Of a DNA stretch of 64,000 bases, positions 17,458 to 24,384 are shown piece after piece. Numbering within the stretch: position 1 is the stretch's first letter; each line of letters opens with the position of its first letter. Position numbers and translations under genes: made by a program. Source of the stretch: an uncultured Muribaculaceae bacterium. Lineage in GTDB: Bacteria > Bacteroidota > Bacteroidia > Bacteroidales > Muribaculaceae. The notes below the pieces were generated by a model that saw nothing but the letters and a program-made list of their open reading frames with translations, was not told the DNA's origin and made no database searches. Location: assembly GCA_910587075.1 (NCBI GenBank), contig CAJUKE010000008.1:12430-76429 (forward strand), given 5' to 3'.

Positions 17458-18027
17458 TTATTTGGTGTTTGATTGGTTTGGTTGATTCGCTTTAATCGGC
17501 GGTGTTGGGTGTGGCTGCTCGGCATACTGCCCGAGTCCGAGAAGTAGCTCCATCAGTTCTTTAAGAACGCTAAAACGAACTTTACCCACCATACGCACAG
17601 TGCCCCTATACTCGTTTTCAATGAGTATGGTGTCGTTATCTTCTCCGTAAGAGATTCGGTTATGCGCGAATGCGTTTCGCAAATGGTTAAGCAGCGATTT
17701 CGCCTTACCCGCACCCCCTGTTTTCGCGAACCTAAGCTCTGATAACGCAAGGGGGCTCTGATCCGTAGGGTCATCACCGATGGAAAGGATAACTTGCCCT
17801 TTGGAATCAGTCCTTGCTAAAAAGCGCTTGACTTCAACAGAATTGAACTGTTTGGCCACTTTCGGCTCTTTGCCGCTCTCCCACAAAGTGAGCAACGAAT
17901 GGAAAAAGCGTAGATGCGCCGGGGTGAGCACCGATTGCGGGTTACGCTTGTCCTTCGCGCTTCCAAGCGCTGCCGCTTTCTTCGTGGTAGCGGACTTCGA
18001 GGCGGTAGTTTTATTTGCGGCGCTCAT
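17458..18027 (-). CDS. HEPN-motif protein, candidate RNase or toxin-like
   Basis: A 189-residue protein not recognised by family. The N-terminus is a basic, Ala/Lys/Thr-rich tail (residues 1-30). In the second half, LLNHLRNAFAHNRI gives R117-N118-x3-H122, the Rx4H motif with a polar residue after the Arg that marks HEPN ribonucleases. Hydrophobic helices flank it (FFHSLLTLW, LKELMELLLGL), as in HEPN four-helix bundles. HEPN proteins are often RNases in defence and toxin-antitoxin systems; that role is inferred here. It overlaps the preceding small gene by four bases (ATGA) and ends seven bases before the LRR gene. Confidence 0.7.
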   Translation of the reverse strand: MSAANKTTASKSATTKKAAALGSAKDKRNPQSVLTPAHLRFFHSLLTLWESGKEPKVAKQFNSVEVKRFLARTDSKGQVILSIGDDPTDQSPLALSELRFAKTGGAGKAKSLLNHLRNAFAHNRISYGEDNDTILIENEYRGTVRMVGKVRFSVLKELMELLLGLGQYAEQPHPTPPIKANQPNQSNTK

Positions 18028-18284
18028 AGAGGAGTGTCAATGAAACGGACGGCGTGGTAAGGCACGGCAACCACGCTACCATCCTCGGTCTCAACTACTC
18101 CGTGCAGCTCAATAAAGGTCTTGCCGCTGACGGCATCACTGGAAGGAATCTCGGTCCACCCATGCAGCCAGCCCGTTTTCTCCGCTTTCCCATCCGCATA
18201 CTCCGACTCCTGCCGCTCCGTGCGATCAGGGTCAAACTCATACGGCGCGCTATCGAGCCGATATGATACTTTTCTATACTTCAT
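18024..18284 (-). CDS. small protein coupled to the HEPN-motif gene
   Basis: An 86-residue acidic protein beginning MKYRKVSYRLDSAPYEFDP, with an acidic stretch (TERQESEYADGKAEK) and a beta-rich end (TFIELHGVVETEDGSVVAVPYHAVRFI). No family recognised. The start at 18290 (two more residues) is possible. Start codons and an 8-bp inverted repeat overlap just upstream, and its stop overlaps the HEPN-motif start. Gene order, small size and overlap are like an antitoxin before its toxin, but nothing in the protein itself proves that. Confidence 0.6.
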   Translation of the reverse strand: MKYRKVSYRLDSAPYEFDPDRTERQESEYADGKAEKTGWLHGWTEIPSSDAVSGKTFIELHGVVETEDGSVVAVPYHAVRFIDTPL

Positions 18285-18305
18285 AGGCATTAATATTATG
18301 CCTAT
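18283..18305. promoter_or_regulatory. inverted repeat at the start of the small gene
   Basis: ATAGGCAT (18283-18290), seven AT bases, ATGCCTAT (18298-18305): a perfect 8-bp dyad covering both possible start codons. It may be an operator, or an RNA hairpin hiding the start. Confidence 0.55.
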
Positions 18306-18334
18306 CGGACTCCCCTCGACAGAATATATAAGGT

Positions 18335-18660
18335 TATATAAAACGAAAGACGTGGAAGTCTGTATCAGTTGCTCATTCCCACGCATAGAGGCCTTCGCAT
18401 TGCCCGGAACAGTCGGAACGAGCAACGAAGAAGCCCCACGTCTATATGAATAGCAACACCGGACCGCGGCGCTCGCGCACCGCGACCCAGGCATGACAGT
18501 TCATAACCACGGACATCTATCGTTGCCTCCTCCTTGACTGTTCCTAAGAAAGTTGCGAAGTTTCTATGCGTCAAGAACGAAACGCTTGATAAACGTTTTC
18601 GAATATGTAAATATGCTTCCCGCCACTTCAATCCCGACAGTGGGGCTTCCATAGCGATTA
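18335..18660 (-). ncRNA. candidate structured RNA or long structured leader
   Basis: On the minus strand, downstream of a well-formed promoter, the sequence folds into nested stems: AGACGTGG (18443-18436) with CCACGTCT (18355-18348), and inside it TTGCTCGTTCC (18425-18415) with GGAATGAGCAA (18379-18369). The outer stem is followed by a T-rich stretch. No convincing reading frame fits; a 95-codon frame from 18652 exists but has poor coding character. It could be a free RNA or the leader of the HEPN operon 50 bases further on. Ends are approximate. Confidence 0.5.
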
Positions 18661-18666
18661 GCGCTG

Positions 18667-18698
18667 CAAATATAAGCAAATATTTTCATTCACGCAAA
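18667..18698 (-). promoter_or_regulatory. promoter of the candidate RNA and HEPN operon
   Basis: On the minus strand TTTG (18698-18695), 20 bases, TATATTTG (18674-18667). Confidence 0.65.
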
Positions 18699-18747
18699 AA
18701 GCCGCGGCCACGCCCAAGAGCCTCTCGGAGGGGCCACCAGCGGAATC

Positions 18748-18762
18748 AAGGTTGGAGACCTT
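18748..18762. repeat. solitary copy of the AAGGTCGGAGACCTT palindrome
   Basis: AAGGTTGGAGACCTT, one base off the perfect palindrome found at 19674-19779, and followed by the same GCAC. Confidence 0.6.
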
Positions 18763-18832
18763 GCACAGATTACACCACACCATACAGAATACCATTAGCG
18801 ATGGGAAAGAGAGGTATTCCACGAAAAATCAG

Positions 18833-18840
18833 TAAATTTG
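18833..18840 (+). promoter_or_regulatory. -7 element for the small membrane protein pair
   Basis: TAAATTTG, 31 bases before the ATG at 18872; no good -33 box. Confidence 0.5.
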
Positions 18841-18871
18841 CGGGTGTTTAAGAACAACAACTCTGATTACA

Positions 18872-19063
18872 ATGAAAAAAGCTGCCACTTTCGCCTTTCA
18901 AGTTATCGTTACGACGGTAATATACACAGCGTGTTTGTATCTGTGGTATCTCATCGACCACGGGATAAAAGAATTTGACTGGAGTCTGCTCGTGCAGGGA
19001 TTGCTTTTTTCAATCCTCTACCTGCCTTTATCGAGTTGGTGGAATAAGAAAAAAGGGAAATGA
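18872..19063 (+). CDS. small membrane protein (first of a pair), function unknown
   Basis: A 63-residue protein with two hydrophobic helices (about residues 8-28 and 38-55) and a basic tail (WWNKKKGK), which suggests the C-terminus is cytoplasmic. No family recognised. It has a -7 box upstream and overlaps the next gene by four bases, so the two are made together. AT-rich compared with the housekeeping genes around the island. Confidence 0.6.
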   Translation: MKKAATFAFQVIVTTVIYTACLYLWYLIDHGIKEFDWSLLVQGLLFSILYLPLSSWWNKKKGK

Positions 19064-19344
19064 AACGGAATTATTTTCATGAGCGGGATAGCATCAACGC
19101 CTGGTTCAAGCGCCCCAAATATCGGTTATGGAAATATCTTATAATCGGGATAGCTATCGCTTTGATTCTTTTGATATTGGCGACAATTGTATGGATGAAC
19201 AGCTTATCGTGGCAAGCGGTCATGATTATGCGTGGTTGTGCTGGAATATTGGGAATTATATTTGTAGTCCTCTGCGGAATATACTATTATTTAGTGTATA
19301 AGGATTATATTCGACATCGTTTCGGCCCTCGGAGAAATAAATAA
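19060..19344 (+). CDS. small membrane protein (second of a pair), function unknown
   Basis: A 94-residue protein: a basic N-terminus (MKRNYFHERDSINAWFKRPK), two hydrophobic helices (about residues 25-46 and 57-79) and a basic end (YIRHRFGPRRNK). The charge pattern predicts both ends inside. It overlaps the previous gene in an ATGA. No family recognised; a two-component membrane complex is a guess from the pairing alone. Confidence 0.6.
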   Translation: MKRNYFHERDSINAWFKRPKYRLWKYLIIGIAIALILLILATIVWMNSLSWQAVMIMRGCAGILGIIFVVLCGIYYYLVYKDYIRHRFGPRRNK

Positions 19345-19373
19345 CCGAAAGTCTCTTTAACCGCATCGCTGTG

Positions 19374-19479
19374 CAAGATCTCCGACCTTGCGCGGATCAC
19401 GATGCACCCTCCCCCTACCAACCGCCGCTGACGCGGCTTATGGCAGGGTTTTCAAATGTTCAAGGTCTCCGACCTTGGG
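19374..19479 (-). repeat. palindrome-hairpin-palindrome repeat, copy A
   Basis: Read on the minus strand: palindrome AAGGTCGGAGACCTTG, then CCCTGCCA and TGGTAGGG enclosing GCCGC/GCGGC, then a second palindrome AAGGTCGGAGATCTTGCAC. About 106 bases. It is homologous to copy B in opposite orientation. No coding capacity. It looks like a REP/MITE-type element. Confidence 0.7.
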
Positions 19480-19623
19480 CCTCGCGGTGTCGAAGGGCAG
19501 ACAAGGAGAGACATTTTCATATTGGGGCAATCGGTGTTGGCCACAGCCAAAAACTTGTAACTCGTCTGAATCCTCGTGTAGCTTATATTATTCGTGTATC
19601 TTGCATGGAGTTTTGTACCTCGT

Positions 19624-19661
19624 ATGCAGTCGTGCACCATATATGCAGCCGTGCACCATAT
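19624..19661. repeat. tandem 19-bp repeat
   Basis: Two adjacent copies of ATGCAGYCGTGCACCATAT (19624-19642 and 19643-19661) differing at one base. Each contains the palindrome GTGCAC. Confidence 0.8.
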
Positions 19662-19673
19662 ATATCGCATAAC

Positions 19674-19779
19674 GAAGGTCGGAGACCTTCCACATTGGAA
19701 ACCCCATCATAAGCCGCCTCGGGCGGCGGTTGATGGGGTGTTTGCGCTACACAACAAAACCAAGGTCGGAGACCTTGCA
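19674..19779 (+). repeat. palindrome-hairpin-palindrome repeat, copy B
   Basis: Palindrome AAGGTCGGAGACCTT (19675-19689), hairpin CCCCATCA/TGATGGGG (19702-19709, 19731-19738) enclosing GCCGCC/GGCGGC, then a second palindrome (19762-19776) followed by GCAC. Between this and copy A (19480-19673) no gene was seen, only the 19-bp tandem repeat. Confidence 0.75.
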
Positions 19780-19893
19780 CAAGGATACGGTAGCCCTATG
19801 GTTTGTCAATCACATACTCTGTCCGAGGGGTCAGCACTAAGTGATTGATGGATATAGGCTGACATTGATGGCGGTGGCAACGGGAGGAAATAG

Positions 19894-19926
19894 GAAAGCC
19901 GCGGCCCGGGAGGGGTCGCGGCTTTC
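19894..19926 (-). terminator. terminator of the methylmalonyl-CoA mutase operon
   Basis: GAAAGCCGCG (19894-19903) pairs with CGCGGCTTTC (19917-19926), 22 bases after the mutB stop, with CTATTTCC following on the minus strand. The rest of 19780-19893 holds nothing recognisable. Confidence 0.65.
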
Positions 19927-19947
19927 GGTATGGGGATGGCGGCGGGG

Positions 19948-22083
19948 TTATTCGGCGCCGTTGAGGATTTCAAGCATGCGGATGGCCGACGCGGGGATGC
20001 GGGTGCCGGGGCCGAAGATGGCGGAGACTCCTGCGCGGTACAGGAAGTCGTAGTCCTGGGCGGGGATCACACCGCCGGCGGTAACCATGATGTCGTCGCG
20101 GCCGAGCTTCTTGAGCTCCTCGATCACCTGGGGGATGAGGGTCTTGTGGCCGGCGGCGAGCGAGGATACGCCGAGGATGTGGACGTCGTTCTCGACTGCC
20201 TGGCGGGCAGCCTCGGCGGGAGTCTGGAAGAGGGGACCCATATCGACGTCGAAGCCGCAGTCGGCGTAGCCGGTGGCTACCACCTTGGCGCCGCGATCGT
20301 GGCCGTCCTGGCCCATCTTCGCGATCATGATGCGGGGCTGACGGCCCTCGCGCTTGGCAAATTCCTCGACCATCTGCTGGGCGCGGATGAAGTCGGGATC
20401 GTTCTTGGTTTCGTTGGAGTACACGCCTGAGATAGTTCTGATTATAGCTTTGTAACGGCCCACAACCTCCTCGCTAGCGTCGGAGATTTCGCCGAGCGAG
20501 GCGCGGAGGCCGGCGGCCTTAACAGCCAGGTCGAGGAGGTTGCCCTCGCCGGTGCGCACGCATTCGGTGATGGCTTCGAGGGCCTTCTTGACAGCGGCCT
20601 CGTCGCGGTCGCCGCGGAGCTCGTTGAGGCGGGCGATCTGCTCGTTGCGCACCTCGGTGTTGTCGATTTCGAGGATGTCGATGGGGTCCTCGTGGTCGAG
20701 GCGGTATTTGTTGATACCCACGATGGTCTGACGGCCTGAGTCGATGCGGGCCTGGGTGCGGGCGGCCGCCTCCTCGATGCGGAGCTTCGGCAGACCGGTC
20801 TCGATGGCCTTGGCCATACCGCCGAGCTTCTCGATTTCCTCGATGTGCTGCCAGGCGCGGTGGGCGATCTCGTTGGTCAGTGACTCAACATAGTAGGAAC
20901 CTGCCCAGGGGTCGATCTCCTTAGTGATGTAGGTCTCGTTCTGAATGTAGATCTGGGTGTTGCGCGCGATGCGGGCCGAGAAGTCGGTCGGCAGGGCGAT
21001 AGCCTCGTCGAGCGCGTTGGTGTGGAGCGACTGGGTGTGGCCCAGGGCGGCGCCCATGGCCTCGATGCAGGTGCGGCCGACGTTGTTGAAGGGGTCCTGC
21101 TCGGTGAGCGACCAACCGGAGGTCTGCGAGTGGGTGCGGAGCGCCAGCGACTTGGGGTTCTTCGGGTTGAAGCGGCTGACGATCTTGGCCCAGAGCATAC
21201 GGGCGGCGCGCATCTTGGCGATCTCCATGAAGAAGTTCATGCCGATGGCCCAGAAGAAGCTCAGGCGCGGGGCGAAGGAGTCGATGTCCATCCCGGCGTT
21301 GACACCGGCGCGGAGGTACTCCAGACCGTCGGCCAGCGTGTAGGCCAGCTCGATGTCGCAGGTGGCGCCAGCCTCCTGCATATGGTAGCCCGAAATCGAG
21401 ATCGAGTTGAACTTCGGCATATTCTGCGAGGTGTACTCGAAGATGTCGGCGATGATGCGCATCGAGAACTCGGGGGGATATATATAGGTGTTGCGCACCA
21501 TGAACTCCTTGAGGATGTCGTTCTGGATAGTACCGGCCATCTCTTCGAGCTTGGCGCCCTGTTCGAGTCCGGCGTTGATGTAGAAGGCGAGCACGGGGAG
21601 CACGGCGCCGTTCATGGTCATAGAAACCGACATCTTGTTCAGGGGGATGCCGTCGAAGAGCACCTTCATATCCTCAACGGAGCAGATCGACACACCCGCC
21701 TTGCCGACGTCGCCGACAACACGCTGGTGGTCGGCGTCGTAGCCGCGGTGGGTGGCGAGGTCGAAGGCCACGGAGAGACCCTTCTGACCCGACGCGAGGT
21801 TGCGGCGGTAGAAAGCGTTCGACTCGGCGGCTGTGGAGAATCCGGCGTACTGGCGGATGGTCCAGGGGCGGATGGCGTACATACCGCTGTAGGGGCCGCG
21901 GAGGAAGGGGGGAAGACCGGCCACATAGTCGAGGTGTTCCATACCTTCGAGGTCTTCCTTGGTGTATACGGGCTTTACGGGGATAAGTTCGGGGGTCAGC
22001 CAGTTCTCGCCCCCTTCGGGAGCCTTGACGGGAGCGCCGAAGGCATCGGCCGTGATATTTATGCTTTTGAAATCAGGTTTCAT
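19948..22083 (-). CDS. mutB: methylmalonyl-CoA mutase, large (B12-binding) subunit
   Basis: A 711-residue protein. The N-terminal TIM barrel shows PVYTKEDLEG, RGPYSGMYAIRPWTIRQYAGF, and SISGYHMQEAGAT; the C-terminal domain has GQDGHDRGAKVVATG with the DxHxxG cobalamin-binding motif, then LGVSSLAAGHKTL. It rearranges succinyl-CoA and methylmalonyl-CoA, the core of propionate production from succinate in Bacteroidales. It lies 21 bases after the small subunit gene in one operon. The epimerase and decarboxylase genes are not in this window. Confidence 0.97.
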   Translation of the reverse strand: MKPDFKSINITADAFGAPVKAPEGGENWLTPELIPVKPVYTKEDLEGMEHLDYVAGLPPFLRGPYSGMYAIRPWTIRQYAGFSTAAESNAFYRRNLASGQKGLSVAFDLATHRGYDADHQRVVGDVGKAGVSICSVEDMKVLFDGIPLNKMSVSMTMNGAVLPVLAFYINAGLEQGAKLEEMAGTIQNDILKEFMVRNTYIYPPEFSMRIIADIFEYTSQNMPKFNSISISGYHMQEAGATCDIELAYTLADGLEYLRAGVNAGMDIDSFAPRLSFFWAIGMNFFMEIAKMRAARMLWAKIVSRFNPKNPKSLALRTHSQTSGWSLTEQDPFNNVGRTCIEAMGAALGHTQSLHTNALDEAIALPTDFSARIARNTQIYIQNETYITKEIDPWAGSYYVESLTNEIAHRAWQHIEEIEKLGGMAKAIETGLPKLRIEEAAARTQARIDSGRQTIVGINKYRLDHEDPIDILEIDNTEVRNEQIARLNELRGDRDEAAVKKALEAITECVRTGEGNLLDLAVKAAGLRASLGEISDASEEVVGRYKAIIRTISGVYSNETKNDPDFIRAQQMVEEFAKREGRQPRIMIAKMGQDGHDRGAKVVATGYADCGFDVDMGPLFQTPAEAARQAVENDVHILGVSSLAAGHKTLIPQVIEELKKLGRDDIMVTAGGVIPAQDYDFLYRAGVSAIFGPGTRIPASAIRMLEILNGAE

Positions 22084-22104
22084 AGCTTCGTATTTTGCGG
22101 GGGG

Positions 22105-24006
22105 TTACTTTTTGAGGAGACGGGCGTTGAAACCGCGGAGGGTTTCGAGCACGTTGCTCTTTACATGGATGAAGTTCTCGATACCCTGGGCCTTGAGGTC
22201 GTCGGCGCAGGCGGGAGCGCCGGCCACCACGAACTCGGCGCGGCCGGCAAGCAGCTTGAACGCCTCGGGGGCGAACTCGGCGTACTCGTCGTCGCTGGAG
22301 CAGAGCACCACGATGTCGGCACCGGCCTCCATGGCGGCGTTGACACCCTCCTCGACGCTCTTGAAGCCGATGTTGTCGAGAATCTCGTAACCGGCGCAGC
22401 CGAAGAAGTTCGAGGAGAACTGGGCGCGGGCCAGGCGCATGGCCAGGTTGCCGATGGTGAGCATGAACGCTTTCGGGCGGTTCGAAGCGGCCTCGGTCTC
22501 AAGGCGCAGCAGCTCGAAGGCGCTACCCTGGCGGGCGGTGTTGAGGGCGCGCGCGGGATCGCCGGCGCAGTTGCCGCCGCATCCGCAGCTGTGCCCCACG
22601 GCCTCACCCTTGACCTCTGCCTCCTCGGAGGCGGCTGACGAACCAGCCTCGATCTTCGAGGCGGCCATCTCGTTGAAGTTGGGGAACTGGTTGGTGCCCA
22701 GGAGAATCTCCTTGCGGCGGGCCATATCCTCGTGGCGCTTCACGCCGGAGGCGTTCACAGCGGCCTGAACGTCGCCGTTGCCCACGCAGGCGAAGAAGCC
22801 ACCCTTGTCCTCGACTTCGAGGAAGAGCTTCCAGGCCTCCTGGCCGATAGCCACGGTGAGGGTTTCCACATAATAGGAGCCGCCGGCGGGGTCGGCCACC
22901 TTGTCGAGATGGCTCTCCTCCTTGAGCAGGAGCTGCTGGTTGCGGGCAATGCGCTCCGAGAACTCGTCGGGAGTCTTGTAGGGGGCGTCGAAGGGCACGA
23001 CGGTTATCGAGTCAACCCCGGCGAGAGCGGCCGACATGGCCTCGGTCTGCGAGCGGAGCAGGTTGACGTGGGCGTCGTAGAGGGTCTGGTTGAAGCGCGA
23101 GGTGACAGCGTGACAGGCCATCTTGCAGTCGTCCTTGCTTTCGGGCTTGTACTGCTCGGCGATCTGCGCCCAGAGCATACGGGCGGCGCGGAACTTGGCA
23201 AGCTCCATAAAGTAGTTGGAGGAGACACCCATGTTGAACTTCACGCGGCGGGCAACCTCGGAAGCCGGGCGGCCGGCCTCGGTGAGGAGGGTCATCCACT
23301 GGGCGCCCCATGCCAGGGCGTAGCCGAGTTCCTGGAAGATATAGGCTCCGGCGTTGTTGAACAGCTCGGAGTCAACGGCCAGCACGCGCAGACCGGGAAC
23401 ATCCTTCACGATGTCGAGAAGCTCGCAAGCCTCCTTGGCGATGGCGGCCGAGTCAACGTCGGCTCCGTGGCGGAAGGCGCGTTTGAGCGGGTTATAGTCG
23501 ATGGAGCCGTTGAAAGCCTTTTCGGCGCCGCGCTGCTTGAGCACCTCAACGACGGCCTTGGCGATTTCAAGGGTTTTGCGCGCGCAGCCGCGGAAGTTGA
23601 CCTCCACGGCCTGGAGGTCGATACCCTCCAGCATACGGGCTATATTTTCGGCGGTGGGTTCCTTGACGGTGAAACCGATCGAGTTGACACCTTTCTGGAG
23701 CACGTCGAGGGCCGCGGCGTTAGCCTCGGCGGGGTCGGTGGCGAGCACCTCCTGGCGGGTGAGCCAGTGGTTGTTGTCGCGTGTGCCGCGCACATAGGGG
23801 AACTCGCCGGGGAGCGAGTCGGTAGTCTTCAGGTCGGCGATGTCGGAGCGACGGTACATCGGCTGCACCGAGAACCCCTCGTTAGTGCGCCAAACCAGTT
23901 TCTTTTCAAACGGTACCCCCTTGAGGTCGGCGTCGACCTTGGCTCGCCATTCTTCGTGGCTCACCGGCGGGAACTGCTCGAACAGTTTTTCCTTAATTTC
24001 TGCCAT
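22105..24006 (-). CDS. mutA: methylmalonyl-CoA mutase, small subunit
   Basis: A 633-residue paralogue of the large subunit. It begins MAEIKEKLFEQFPPVSHEEW and keeps the barrel fold (NNAGAYIFQELGYALAWGAQ, ADPAGGSYYVETLT). The C-terminal domain reads RLARAQFSSNFFGCAGYEIL where the large subunit has DxHxxG, so it does not bind B12, as is normal for the beta subunit. A cysteine cluster (SCGCGGNC, about residues 469-476) lies in the linker between domains, which I do not know as a family feature. The start at 24006 removes an upstream extension without similarity. A good promoter lies at 24113-24144. Confidence 0.95.
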   Translation of the reverse strand: MAEIKEKLFEQFPPVSHEEWRAKVDADLKGVPFEKKLVWRTNEGFSVQPMYRRSDIADLKTTDSLPGEFPYVRGTRDNNHWLTRQEVLATDPAEANAAALDVLQKGVNSIGFTVKEPTAENIARMLEGIDLQAVEVNFRGCARKTLEIAKAVVEVLKQRGAEKAFNGSIDYNPLKRAFRHGADVDSAAIAKEACELLDIVKDVPGLRVLAVDSELFNNAGAYIFQELGYALAWGAQWMTLLTEAGRPASEVARRVKFNMGVSSNYFMELAKFRAARMLWAQIAEQYKPESKDDCKMACHAVTSRFNQTLYDAHVNLLRSQTEAMSAALAGVDSITVVPFDAPYKTPDEFSERIARNQQLLLKEESHLDKVADPAGGSYYVETLTVAIGQEAWKLFLEVEDKGGFFACVGNGDVQAAVNASGVKRHEDMARRKEILLGTNQFPNFNEMAASKIEAGSSAASEEAEVKGEAVGHSCGCGGNCAGDPARALNTARQGSAFELLRLETEAASNRPKAFMLTIGNLAMRLARAQFSSNFFGCAGYEILDNIGFKSVEEGVNAAMEAGADIVVLCSSDDEYAEFAPEAFKLLAGRAEFVVAGAPACADDLKAQGIENFIHVKSNVLETLRGFNARLLKK

Positions 24007-24112
24007 GATTTTGGTATAAAAGATTTGGAATTTCGTTTCACATGGTATGCTTTCGGAAGCGCTTCGCCCGCCATCCCTTTCGGTCGATGGCAAAACGGGG
24101 CATTTCTTATCG

Positions 24113-24144
24113 CAAAAGTAAATAAAAATCCCCAACCATCCAAA
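24113..24144 (-). promoter_or_regulatory. mutA-mutB promoter
   Basis: On the minus strand TTTG (24144-24141), 20 bases, TACTTTTG (24120-24113); about 105 bases before the mutA start. The stretch 24145-24303 shows nothing further. Confidence 0.7.
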
Positions 24145-24303
24145 CCTCACCCCCGAAATTCGCCTTACCTCCGCGCATTATCAACATATTAACCCTCGCA
24201 TTGATTAAGTTCCGTCGTTTTTGACTTCCCAAAAGCCAACAGCTTGTTGACCTTTCAAAAAACAGTGGTTATTCATTTTCTTCAATCATTTTATGCGATG
24301 AGG

Positions 24304-24336
24304 AAACAAAAAGTCCGCGGCGACGGGCCGCGGACT
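24304..24336 (-). terminator. terminator of the surface lipoprotein operon
   Basis: AGTCCGCGG (24312-24320) pairs with CCGCGGACT (24328-24336); on the minus strand it is followed by TTTTTGTTTCC. Confidence 0.8.
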
Positions 24337-24384
24337 CTGATATATGGTCAGGATCTTTTGATCTTGATGTTGTAGCGGTTGGTT

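Noticed and set aside
18365..18652. Possible 95-codon gene on the minus strand inside the structured RNA candidate
   Set aside because: It sits on the RNA stems, has Arg/Cys/Ser-rich non-protein-like composition and no start context; RNA structure explains the region better.
21022..22638. A 538-codon open frame on the plus strand opposite the mutase genes
   Set aside because: It lies fully antisense to well-recognised mutA/mutB and has the glycine/valine/leucine-rich make-up of a GC-rich shadow frame.
22732..24192. A 486-codon plus-strand frame opposite mutA
   Set aside because: Shadow frame; it also runs through the mutA promoter.
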